The position numbers were made by a program, and so were the translations under genes. From Alitta virens (taxonomy: Eukaryota; Annelida; Polychaeta; Phyllodocida; Nereididae): DNA of 64,000 bases. Location of the stretch: NCBI GenBank assembly GCA_932294295.1, contig OW028575.1:39248253-39312252 (forward strand), written 5' to 3'. The notes under the pieces are model-generated. The model was not told the DNA's origin. It saw only the letters and a list, made by a program, of their open reading frames with translations, and searched no databases. Positions 32,346-45,300 of this stretch are shown piece by piece; positions within the stretch are counted from its first letter, which is position 1; every line of letters begins with the position of its first letter.

Positions 32346-32854
32346 CAATGCATAAAATTGTCACAATATTGTAGATCACATTGTCGCAGTATGGAAATGT
32401 GGACCCTAGAAAAGTGTGCGGCAACATTTCTGCCCAAAAACATAAATATATAACAATCAGATTATTTGTAATCCTTCCATTACAATATTGTGAGAATATT
32501 TTCACAGCATTGACATGTTTAACTAACATTTTGAGAGTAGATCATATTGTCACCACATTAAAGTGTCCACAGTAGAAACATTATTATCAAGACGTTGATT
32601 TGATGTTGATCAAAGATGTTGACACAATTCCCATTTTGGGCCAAATATCTTTTCAACGTTAGGGAAAGACGATTATCACTTTTGATTAAACATTTTTGGC
32701 TCGCTGGGTTGGCTTCCAGGGACTAGGTCTCTCGAAGCAGAAAGTGGCTCAACTTCACCCACTCTCCCCCACATAATTCTGTTGCTATGTACTGTTACAA
32801 TAAAAATCAATCACAAACTACAAATAGTTAGTTATATATGATTTTAATATAGCT

Positions 32855-32860
32855 TTTAAT
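32855..32860 (-). terminator. Poly(A) signal variant ATTAAA of the GST-N-like gene
   Basis: The minus strand reads ATTAAA about 55 bases past the stop codon at 32914-32916. It is the common single-base variant of the canonical signal. Confidence 0.4.
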
Positions 32861-32913
32861 GAAAGTAGAAAATATAAAGATAACAAAATAGTTTGCACTA
32901 CATATATAGGCTT

Positions 32914-33290
32914 CTATCTACTCTGTTCTTCAAGAATATCAATTATTTCATCAGTCCTGTCCATTTGGAATTTTTTCCCTGAGCTTTCTTCCATTTCTAC
33001 AAAGGGGCATCGTCCATCTTTTCCACCTGGAATGAATGATCAATGAATCACTTAAACAAATGAGTGAATTATCGAATGAAGGAATGAATATATATCAATC
33101 AATCAATCTAACCTGTAGGATGCATCTCCTTCCATTTATAGTCTTCTACTGGAACTTCATGAATCGTGACATCATAAAGTGACAACAATTGGCGATAGAC
33201 CACAGCCCTGACATCATCAACGTTGAAATGAAAATGAACTGCTTTGATTTTCATATTTCTAGTTTGACCATTGCCACTTGCCGTTGCCAT
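32914..33290 (-). CDS. Small thioredoxin-fold / GST N-domain-like protein (96 aa)
   Basis: Coding exons 33290-33113 and 33026-32914 join in phase (CAG|GTTAG donor, TTCCAG acceptor) to give 96 residues and a TAG. A donor CAG|GTTAGT at 33529 and the acceptor TATATAG just before the ATG suggest a separate 5' UTR exon. After a short N-terminus (MATASGNGQTRN) the chain reads MKIKAVHFHFNVDDVRAVVY, R-QLLSLYDVTIHEVPVEDYK, then GRCPFVEME and MDRTDEIIDILEE. The order beta-alpha-beta, the CPF where GST N-domains have the cis-Pro, and the final helix match the GST/thioredoxin N-domain. There is no all-helical GST C-domain before the stop, so it is either a stand-alone domain or a truncated gene. Family-level function is unproven. 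Confidence 0.6.
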
Positions 33291-33529
33291 AACTATATAA
33301 AAAAAAAAGCCCAAAAAAATTAAAAAAAGAAGCAAAATTTAGCTTTAAAATAAAAAAGATAAATTGTTATATGTGAGAGTGAGTTGATACCCCAAATAAT
33401 GTATGTAAGCCTAATCATTGCTAATAAATGTATACAAATATATTCTTGATCTGTGGTTTATAGGCACACAGGTAACGTAGAGCAAGTCAGACAGGTTATT
33501 AAGGCATAGGCCTATATAGGGCACTAACC

Positions 33530-35200
33530 TGATAAACCAAAGTCGTGCTTTTCCGTCCAGTTAGCAAATACTTGTTATAGACATTTAGAAAATGTATGGT
33601 ATGAGATAACAATGTTGTGGCTCCCGGAATTGACACACGAAATGATCACGTAGTTAGATCCTGTTTTACAATTATCTTTGTGCACTACAATGAGTGCTAT
33701 TAAACTAGGCCTATTATATAGCTTTGTTGTGCAACATAACTAAAAAAAAAAAGAAGTTTAACAGGAAATAGAGGGCACTCAGAGAGCGCAAACTTCCATC
33801 AAGGGCATACACTGGAACCATTAATAGTCAGGGCCCATTTTCAGAATATAATTAATAGAAAAGTTAAGGCATTTTTGAGTGGAAGTCGGCAAGAGGTGTT
33901 TTTACCCTATTTAGAGGGTCCTGAATCCAAATCTGCCGCATGCCGAAAATTTAGACATATCTTCAGTTCTATTGTAACTAGAAATTCAGACATGGGAAAT
34001 CTGATAAAAGTGGTTTTATTTTTGTCATAACATGTCTCCTTAAACAGATAAATGCTAAATTTGTAACTTTAATTAGTTGAAAATAATGGCTAATTTTATG
34101 CATTAAACTCAGGTGGTAGGGATAATCTTTAATTTTGTGTATACCAGTACCAAAGAGTGCAATTTGGTCTAAAATGAAGTTTTTCAATTACATCAGTGCT
34201 ACCCCTGTAAAGATTATATGCCTTTTGAAGTCTCAAATTAAAATAATAGTTGCATGAACACGGGTTTTTATACATCAGATTTAGGTATGGTCTTCTGCTC
34301 TACAAAATCTTCAGAAGCTTCAAACTGAATTCAGTGAAGCCACCTTTCTTGTAATTTCTAGAGATACAATGAGTATGTAGTACATACTATGCACACCATA
34401 TTAGCTAGATTAAGGTTACCTTAATTATATCCTAGCTTACAGAGATCATGGAACATTAGTTACAGATTTTTTAACCCAGCGCTACTAAGCATTTGGATAA
34501 TGTGTGTTTTAAACATAGGAGGGAATAAGCAAGATTAGATAATTTTATTCTACATATGCATGAGGTGATACAAGAAACACACAAAGAAGCTACAACGCAT
34601 TTAGCCCTAAGGCACAAAAAAAAAAAAATAAAAAATAAGGTGAAAATAGGATTGTCTACAGATGTAAAGTGAGAGCATGTAATTTGTTTAGTGTTGTTCA
34701 GTTGAAATATGCCCTTGCACCATTTAACTGTCAACAAAATCATGCATATATTTTGGGTTGCCCATTTAATTTATCTTGCTATACATCAAGCAAATGGTCT
34801 TCAGACTACATTATCATATTAATCACACTGGCATTCATTGAAATACAAGAGCAGTGAAGCAAAAGCATAGAATATCTATTACTACACTAAGCTGATTTTC
34901 ATAATAACTTGCTTACTGTACTGTCACTCGCACAGTCTCACACCTTGGTGAAGATAGAGCAGGAGAGTACACTCAAATTTGCAATTGAGCATGCTCTAAT
35001 TAAACTTCTTCAGATTAGTTGGCTGTATTAGCATTAACCCACATTGGGCATAAATGTCATATAATGTTGATTCGATGTTGCACTGGTCCTGGCCAGTCAG
35101 TCCTCTGTCTACCACTGTCTGCCTAATGTCATGCTGCCCATTATGGCTCACTTTTAGCAAAATATTGTGTTGGTTAACAGTTCAGCAAACTATCTAGTTG
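33530..35200. other. AT-rich intergenic region
   Basis: I recognise no gene, RNA or element in this stretch. Small open frames lack protein character. Confidence 0.45.
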
Positions 35201-35208
35201 GTCCATTT

Positions 35209-35261
35209 TTTGGCCCACTTTTGGCCCACTATTGGCGCACTATTGGCCCACTATTGTCCAG
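35209..35261. repeat. Degenerate 12-bp tandem repeat TTGGCCCACTAT
   Basis: About four to five units of TTGGCCCAC(T/A)(T/A)T run head to tail. GGCCCA/TGGGCC words continue to scatter to about 35460. The style resembles the GGGCCAACGTTGGCCC arrays at 12.5 and 17.8 kb. Confidence 0.7.
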
Positions 35262-36027
35262 TGAGTATATGCCACACTATTGGCATATGTATTGTCAGGT
35301 CAGCCCACCATTACCAAATGACATGTCGACCAAAGTCAAGCCACTTTCTGCACGGCCCTGCAAGGTCACCAATGATGGCCTGATATCAGGCTGGCCCATT
35401 GGGACCGGTCCAAATTTCAGTATGGCCCAAAGCCAAGTTGGCCAACTGTCCAATTAGCCTAGTGTCAGCCCTATATCAGCCCCAAACTGCAGTTTTCAGG
35501 ACACACTATCTTGTCTAGTCTGTCTTTTTTGAACCAATGTTGTGCCAGCCATTTGCTTCAATAGACATCACAGCATCACTGATATCATCACTTGAGGACT
35601 TATAATTCTATGCATACCTAGGTCAAGATTACATGTTAGAGCAGTACCAGGTGCTTGGTCATGTTATTCTAAATCTCAACTTTTTGCAACATATATATCT
35701 ATATTTACAAGGGAAGTTGAAATTTAAATTTGCTTGATTTACTGGTGGTCCCATTCATCACACATTCGCAGTTATCCCATCTATATTAATCGCATACCTC
35801 TGCTAACTTGAAACCCTTCCTGATTTGCTATAATACACATAACAGCATTACATTCCATCTATCTAAACAAAAAAATACTCCAATAAGAATTTTTAACCAC
35901 ATGTTTGCTGCAAATTCACAATGTCTGTTTGGTTCGCAATGGCATTTCAAATTTACCATATCTAACTACTCGTAGCCTGGCTTCCCCAAGCAAACCAAAC
36001 AGCATGGTTTTCTGCAAGAAACACGGA

Positions 36028-36044
36028 GTTCTGCAAAGACGGGA
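36028..36044 (+). other. CENP-B-box-like motif of the satellite (first full monomer)
   Basis: GTTCTGCAAAGACGGGA fits the CENP-B box core NTTCGNNNNANNCGGGN at eight of its nine fixed positions; only the fifth base differs (T for G). The motif recurs once per monomer through the array. A subset of monomers reads GATGGGA instead of GACGGGA and loses one more position. CENP-B-like proteins derive from pogo transposases; whether this animal has one that binds here is unknown. Confidence 0.5.
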
Positions 36045-39000
36045 AGTTGGGGGAAATTCCTCCGTTCATGATGCAACCAAATCAACACTATTCTTACATG
36101 GCAAGTATTTTCTACAATTTAAATGTTATCAATTTACTGGTGGTCCCATTCATCACACATTCGCAGTTATCCCATCTATATTAATCGCATACCTCTGCTA
36201 ACTAGAAACCCTTCCTGATTTGCTATAATACACATAACAGCATTACATTCCATCTATCTAAAATAAAAAATACTCCATTAAGCATTTTTAACCACATGTT
36301 TGCTGCAAATTCACAGTGTCTGTTTGGTTCGCAATGGCATTTCAAATTTACCATATCTAACTACTCGTAGCCTGGCTTCCCCAAGCAAACCAAACAGCAT
36401 GGTTTTCTGCAGGAAACACGGAGTTCTGCAAAGACGGGAAGTTGGGGGAAATTCCTCCGTTCATGACGCAACCAAATCAACACTATTCTTACATGGCAAG
36501 TATTTTCTACAATTTATATGTTATCAATTTACTGGTGTTCCCATTCATCACACATTCGCAGTTATCTCATCTATATTAATCACATACCTCTGCTAACTTG
36601 AAACACTTCCTGATTTGCTATAATACACATAACAGCATTACATTACATCTATCTAAAATAAAAAATACTCCATTAAGCATTTTTAACCACAAGTTTGCTG
36701 CAAATTCACAGTGTCTGTTTGGTTCGCAATGGCATTTCAAATTTACCATATCTAACTACTCGTAGCCTGGCTTCCCCAAGCAAACCAAACAGCATGGTTT
36801 TCTGTAGGAAACACGGAGTTCTGCAAAGACGGGAAGTTGAGGGAAATTCCTCCATTCATGAAGCAACCAAATCAACACTATTCTTACATGGCAAGTATTT
36901 TCTACAATTTAAATGTTATCAATTTACTGGTGGTCCCATTCATCACACATTCGCAGTTATCCCATCTATATTAATCGCATACCTCTGCTAACTTGAAACC
37001 CTTCCTGATTTGCTATAATACACAAAACAGCATTACATTCCATCTATCTAAAATAAAAAATACTCCATTAAGCATTTTTAACCACATGTTTGCTGCAAAT
37101 TCACAGTGTCTGTTTGGTTCGCAATGGCATTTCAAATTTACCATATCTAACTACTCGTAACCTGGCTTCCCCAAGCAAACCAAACAGCATGGTTTTCTGC
37201 AGGAAACACGGAGTTCTGCAAAGACGGGAAGTTGAGGGAAATTCCTCCATTCATGACGCAACCAAATCAACACTATTCTTACATGGCAAGTATTTTCTAC
37301 AATTTAAATGTTATCAATTTACTGGTGGTCCCATTCATCACACATTCGCAGTTATCCCATCTATATTAATCGCATACCTCTGCTAACTTGCAACACTTCC
37401 TGATTTGCTATAATACACATAAAAGCATTACATTCCATCTATCTAAAATAAGAAATACTCCATTAAGCATTTTTAACCACATGTTTGCTGCAAATTCACA
37501 GTGTCTGTTTGGTTCGCAATGGCATTACAAATTTTAACATATCTATCTACTCGTAGCCAGGCTTCCCCAAGCAAACCAAACAGCATGGTTTTCTGCAGGA
37601 AACACAGAGTTCTGCAAAGACGGGAAGTTGAGGGAAATTCCTCCATTCATGACGCAACCAAATCAACACTATTCTTACATGGCAAGTATTTTCTACAATT
37701 TAAATGTTATCAATTTACTGGTGGTCCCATTCATCACACATTCGCAGTTATCCCATCTATATTAATCGCATACCTCTGCTAACTTGAAACACTTCCTGAT
37801 TTCCTATAATACACATAAAAGCATTACATTTCATCTATCTTAAATTAAAAATACTCCATTAAGCATTTTTAACCACATGTTTGCTGCAAATTCACAATGT
37901 CTGTTTGGTTCGCAATGGCATTTCAAATTTTACCATATCTAACTACTCGTAGCCTGGCTTCCCCAAGCAAACCAAACAGCATGGTTTTCTGCAAGAAACA
38001 CGGAGTTCTGCAAAGACGGGAAGTTGGGGGAAATTCCTCCGTTCATGATGCAACCAAATCAACACTATTCTTACATGGCAAGTATTTTCTACAATTTAAA
38101 TGTTATCAATTTACTGGTGGTCCCATTCATCACACATTCGCAGTTATCCCATCTATATTAATCGCATACCTCTGCTAACTAGAAACCCTTCCTGATTTGC
38201 TATAATACACATGAAAGCATTACATTCCATCTATCTAAAATAAAAAATACTCCATTAAGCATTTTTAACCACATGTTTGCTGCAAATTCACAGTGTCTGT
38301 TTGGTTCGCAATGGCATTTCAAATTTACCATATCTAACTACTCAACTACTCGTAGCCTGGCTTCCCCAAGCAAACCAAACAGCATGGTTTTCTGCAGGAA
38401 ACACGGAGTTCTGCAAAGACGGGAAGTTGGGGGAAATTCCTCCGTTCATGACGCAACCAAATCAACACTATTCTTACATGGCAAGTATTTTCTACAATTT
38501 ATATGTTATCAATTTACTGGTGGTCCCATTCATCACACATTCGCAGTTATCTCATCTATATTAATCACATACCTCTGCTAACTTGAAACACTTCCTGATT
38601 TGCTATAATACACATAACAGCATTACATTACATCTATCTAAAATAAAAAATACTCCATTAAGCATTTTTAACCACAAGTTTGCTGCAAATTCACAGTGTC
38701 TGTTTGGTTCGCAATGGCATTTCAAATTTACCATATCTAACTACTCGTAGCCTGGCTTCCCCAAGCAAACCAAACAGCATGGTTTTCTGTAGGAAACACG
38801 GAGTTCTGCAAAGACGGGAAGTTGAGGGAAATTCCTCCATTCATGACGCAACCAAATCAACACTATTCTTACATGGCAAGTATTTTCTACAATTTAAATG
38901 TTATCAATTTACTGGTGGTCCCATTCATCACACATTCGCAGTTATCCCATCTATATTAATCGCATACCTCTGCTAACTTGAAACCCTTCCTGATTTGCTA

Positions 39001-39373
39001 TAATACACAAAACAGCATTACATTCCATCTATCTAAAATAAAAAATACTCCATTAAGCATTTTTAACCACATGTTTGCTGCAAATTCACAGTGTCTGTTT
39101 GGTTCGCAATGGCATTTCAAATTTACCATATCTAACTACTCGTAGCCTGGCTTCCCCAAGCAAACCAAACAGCATGGTTTTCTGCAGGAAACACGGAGTT
39201 CTGCAAAGACGGGAAGTTGAGGGAAATTCCTCCATTCATGACGCAACCAAATCAACACTATTCTTACATGGCAAGTATTTTCTACAATTTAAATGTTATC
39301 AATTTACTGGTGGTCCCATTCATCACACATTCGCAGTTATCCCATCTATATTAATCGCATACCTCTGCTAACT

Positions 39374-42300
39374 TGCAACACTTCCTGATTTGCTATAATA
39401 CACATGAAAGCATTACATTTCATCTATCTAAAATAAAAAATACTCCATTAAGCATTTTTAACCACATGTTTGCTGCAAATTCACAGTGTCTGTTTGGTTC
39501 GCAATGGCATTTCAAATTTTACCATATCTAACTACTCGTAGCCTGGCTTCCCCAAGCAAACCAAACAGCATGGTTTTCTGCAGGAAACACAGAGTTCTGC
39601 AAATACGGGAAGTTGAGGGAAATTCCTCCATTCATGACGCAACCAAATCAACACTATTCTTACATGGCAAGTATTTTCCACAATTTAAGTGTTATCAATT
39701 TACTGGTGTTCCCATTCATCACACATTCGCAGTTATCTCATCTATATTAATCACATATCTCTGCTAACTTGAAACACTTCCTGATTTGCTATAATACACA
39801 TAAAAGCATTACATTTCATCTATCTAAAATAAAAAATACTCCATTAAGCATTTTTAACCACATGTTTGCTGCAAATTCACAGTGTCTGTTTTGTTTCGCA
39901 ATGGCATTTCAAATTTTACCATATCTAACTACTCGTAGCCTGGCTTCCCCAAGCAAACCAAACAGCATGGTTTTCTGCAGGAAACACAGAGTTCTGCAAA
40001 GACGGGAAGTTGGGGGAAATTCCTCCATTCATGACGCAACCAAATCAACACTATTCTTACATGGCAAGTATTTTCTACAATTTATATGTTATCAATTTAC
40101 TGGTGGTCCCATTCATCACACATTCGCAGTTATCCCATCTATATTAATCGCATACCTCTGCTAACTTGCAACACTTCCTGATTTGCTATAATACACATAA
40201 AAGCATTACATTTCATCTATCTAAAATAAAAAATACTCCATTAAGCATTTTTAACCACATGTTTGCTGCAAATTCACAGTGTCTGTTTGGTTCGCAATGG
40301 CATTTCAAATTTTACCATATCTTACTACTCGTAGCCTGGCTTCCCCAAGCAAACCAAACAGCATGGTTTTCTGCAGGAAACACAGAGTTCTGCAAAGACG
40401 GGAAGTTGGGGGAAATTCCTCCGTTCATGACGCAACCAAATCAACACTATTCTTACATGGCAAGTATTTTCTACAATTTATATGTTATCAATTTACTGGT
40501 GGTCCCATTCATCACACATTCGCAGTTATCCCATCTATATTAATCACATATCTCTGCTAACTTGAAACACTTCCTGATTTGCTATAATAAACATAACAGC
40601 ATTACATTCCATCTCTCTAAAATAAAAAATACTCCATTAAGCATTTTTAACCACACGTTTGCTGCAAATTCACAGTGTCTGTTTGGTTCGCAATGGCATT
40701 TCAAATTTACCATATCTAACTACTCGTAGCCTGGCTTCCCCAAGCAAACCAAACAGCATGGTTTTCTGCAGGAAACACAGAGTTCTGCAAAGACGGGAAG
40801 TTGGGGGAAATTCCTCCGTTCATGACGCAACCAAATCAACACTATTCTTACATGGCAAGTATTTTCTACAATTTATATGTTATCAATTTACTGGTGGTCC
40901 CATTCATCACACATTCGCAGTTATCTCATCTATATTAATCACACATCTCTGCTAACTTGAAACACTTCCTGATTTGCTATAATACACATAACAGCATTAC
41001 ATTACATCTATCTAAAATAAAAAATACTCCATTGAGCATTTTTAACCACATGTTTGCTGCAAATTCACAGTGTCTGTTTGGTTCGCAATGGCATTTCAAA
41101 TTTACCATATCTAACTACTCGTAGCCAGGCTTCCCCAAGCAAACCAAACAGCATGGTTTTCTGCAGGAAACACAGAGTTCTGCAAAGACGGGAAGTTGGG
41201 GGAAATTCCTCCGTTCATGACGCAACCAAATCAACACTATTCTTACATGGCAAGTATTTTCTACAATTTATATGTTATCAATTTACTGGTGGTCCCATTC
41301 ATCACACATTCGCAGTTATCCCATCTATATTAATCACATATCTCTGCTAACTTGAAACACTTCCTGATTTGCTATAATACACATAACAGCATTACATTCC
41401 GGCTATCTAAAATAAAAAACACTTCATTGAGCATTTTTAACCACATGTTTGCTGCAAATTCACAGTGTCTGTTTGGTTCCCAATGGCATTTCAAATTTAC
41501 CATATCTAACTACTCGTAGCCTGGCTTCCCCAAGCAAACCAAACAGCATGGTTTTCTGCAGGAAACACAGAGTTCTGCAAAGACGGGAAGTTGGGGGAAA
41601 TTCCTCCGTTCATGACGCAACCAAATCAACACTATTCTTACATGGCAAGTATTTTCTACAATTTATATGTTATCAATTTACTGGTGGTCCCATTCATCAC
41701 ACATTCGCAGTTATCCCATCTATATTAATCACACATCTCTGCTAACTTGAAACACTTCCTGATTTGTTATAATACACATAACAGCATTACATTCCATCTA
41801 TCTAAAATAAAAAATACTTCATTGAGCATTTTTAACCACATGTTTGCTGCAAATTCACAGTGTCTGTTTGGTTCGCAATGGCATTTCAAATTTACCATAT
41901 CTAACTACTCGCAGCCTGGCTTCCCCAAGCAAACCAAACAGCATGGTTTTCTGCAGGAAACCCGGAGTTCTGCAAAGACGGGAAGTTGAGGGAAATTCCT
42001 CCATTCATGACGCAACCAAATCAACACTATTCTTACATGGCAAGTATTTTCTACAATTTAAATGTTATCAATTTACTGGTGGTCCCATTCATCACACATT
42101 CCCAGTTATCCCATCTATATTAATCACATATCTCTGCTAACTTGAAACACTTCCTGATTTGCTATAATACACATAACAGCATTACATTCCATCTATCTAA
42201 AATAAAAAATACTTCATTGAGCATTTTTAACCACATGTTTGCTGCAAATTCACAGTGTCTGTTTGGTTCGCAATGGCATTTCAAATTTACCATATCTAAC

Positions 42301-45300
42301 TACTCGCAGCCTGGCTTCCCCAAGCAAACCAAACAGCATGATTTTCTACAGGAAACACGGAGTTCTGCAAAGACGGGAAGTTGAGGGAAATTCCTCCATT
42401 CATGACGCAACCAAATCAACACTATTCTTACATGGCAAGTATTTTCTACAATTTAAATGTTATCAATTTACTGGTGGTCCCATTCATCACACATTCGCAG
42501 TTATCCCATCTATATTAATCGCATACCTCTGCTAACTTGCAACACTTCCTGATTTGCTATAATACACATAACAGCATTACATTCCATCTCTCTAAAATAA
42601 AAAATACTTCATCGAGCATTTTTAACCACATGTTTGCTGCAAATTCACAGTGTCTGTTTGGTTCGCAATGGCATTTCAAATTTACCATATCTAACTACTC
42701 GCAGCTTGGCTTCCCCAAGCAAACCAAAACAGCATGGTTTTCTGCAGGAAACACGGAGTTCTGCAAAGATGGGAAGTTGAGGGAAATTCCTCCATTCATG
42801 ACGCAACCAAATCAACACTATTCTTACATGGCAAGTATTTTCTACAATTTAAATGTTATCAATTTACTGGTGGTCCCATTCATCACACATTCCCAGTTAT
42901 CCCATCTATATTAATCGCATACCTCTGCTAACTTGCAACACTTCCTGATTTGCTATAATACACATAAAAGCATTACATTTCATCTATCTAAAATAAAAAA
43001 TACTCCATTAAGCATTTTTAACCACATGTTTGCTGCAAATTCACAGTGTTTGGTTCGCAATGGCATTTCAAATTTACCATATCTAACTACTCGTAGCCTG
43101 GCTTTCCCAAGCAAACCAAACAGCATGGTTTTCTGCAGGAAACACAGAGTTCTGCAAAGACGGGAAGTTGGGGGAAATTCCTCCATTCATGACGCAACCA
43201 AATCAACACTATTCTTACATGGCAAGTATTTTCTACAATTTATATGTTATCAATTTACTGGTGGTCCCATTCATCACACATTCGCAGTTATCCCATCTAT
43301 ATTAATCACATATCTCTGCTAACTTGAAACACTTCCTGATTTGCTATAATTCACATAACAGCATTACATTCCATCTATCTAAAATAAAAAATACTTCATT
43401 GAGCATTTTTAACCACATGTTTGCTGCAAATTCACAGTGTCTGTTTGGTTCGCAATGGCATTTCAAATTTACCATATCTAACTACTCGCAGCCTGGCTTC
43501 CCCAAGCAAACCAAACAGCATGATTTTCTACAGGAAACACGGAGTTCTGCAAAGACGGGAAGTTGAGGGAAATTCCTCCATTCATGACGCAACCAAATCA
43601 ACACTATTCTTACATGGCAAGTATTTTCTACAATTTAAATGTTATCAATTTACTGGTGGTCCCATTCATCACACATTCGCAGTTATCCCATCTATATTAA
43701 TCGCATACCTCTGCTAACTTGCAACACTTCCTGATTTGCAATAATACACATAACAGCATTACATTCCATCTCTCTAAAATAAAAAATACTTCATCGAGCA
43801 TTTTTAACCACATGTTTGCTGCAAATTCACAGTGTCTGTTTGGTTCGCAATGGCATTTCAAATTTACCATATCTAACTACTCGTAGCCTGGCTTCCCCAA
43901 GCAAACCAAACAGCATGGTTTTCTGCAGGAAACACGGAGTTCTGCAAAGACGGGAAGTTGAGGGAAATTCCTCCATTCATGACGCAACCAAATCAACACT
44001 ATTCTTACATGGCAAGTATTTTCTACAATTTAAATGTTATCAATTTACTGGTGGTCCCATTCATCACACATTCGCAGTTATCCCATCTATATTAATCGCA
44101 TACCTCTGCTAACTTGCAACACTTCCTGATTTGCTATAATACACATGAAAGCATTACATTTCATCTATCTAAAATAAAAAATACTCCATTAAGCATTTTT
44201 AACCACATGTTTGCTGCAAATTCACAGTGTCTGTTTGGTTCGCAATGGCATTTCAAATTTTACCATATCTAACTACTCGTAGCCTGGCTTCCCCAAGCAA
44301 ACCAAACAGCATGGTTTTCTGCAGGAAACACAGAGTTCTGCAAATACGGGAAGTTGAGGGAAATTCCTCCGTTCATGACGCAACCAAATCAACACTATTC
44401 TTACATGGCAAGTATTTTCCACAATTTAAGTGTTATCAATTTACTGGTGTTCCCATTCATCACACATTCGCAGTTATCTCATCTATATTAATCACATATC
44501 TCTGCTAACTTGAAACACTTCCTGATTTGCTATAATACACATAAAAGCATTACATTTCATCTATCTAAAATAAAAAATACTCCATTAAGCATTTTTAACC
44601 ACATGTTTGCTGCAAATTCACAGTGTCTGTTTTGTTTCGCAATGGCATTTCAAATTTTACCATATCTAACTACTCGTAGCCTGGCTTCCCCAAGCAAACC
44701 AAACAGCATGGTTTTCTGCAGGAAACACAGAGTTCTGCAAAGACGGGAAGTTGGGGGAAATTCCTCCATTCATGACGCAACCAAATCAACACTATTCTTA
44801 CATGGCAAGTATTTTCTACAATTTATATGTTATCAATTTACTGGTGGTCCCATTCATCACACATTCGCAGTTATCCCATCTATATTAATCGCATACCTCT
44901 GCTAACTTGCAACACTTCCTGATTTGCTATAATACACATAAAAGCATTACATTTCATCTATCTAAAATAAAAAATACTCCATTAAGCATTTTTAACCACA
45001 TGTTTGCTGCAAATTCACAGTGTCTGTTTGGTTCGCAATGGCATTTCAAATTTTACCATATCTTACTACTCGTAGCCTGGCTTCCCCAAGCAAACCAAAC
45101 AGCATGGTTTTCTGCAGGAAACACAGAGTTCTGCAAAGACGGGAAGTTGGGGGAAATTCCTCCGTTCATGACGCAACCAAATCAACACTATTCTTACATG
45201 GCAAGTATTTTCTACAATTTATATGTTATCAATTTACTGGTGGTCCCATTCATCACACATTCGCAGTTATCCCATCTATATTAATCACATATCTCTGCTA

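Larger units (their letters stand above)
31515..32910. other. Intergenic region with the CPE 5' flank
   Basis: The first 200 bases should hold the CPE 5' UTR and promoter (minus strand); no TATA box was recognised. Further on there is a (TTTTA)n run near 32200-32225 and the TTGTCACAATATTGT words described separately. I see no gene. Confidence 0.45.

Noticed and set aside
39769..40164. Satellite open frames of up to 131 codons as a tandem gene family
   Set aside because: Frames cross monomer boundaries, begin at different places after 1-4 bp indels and vary mostly by amino-acid changes. They follow from repeat identity.
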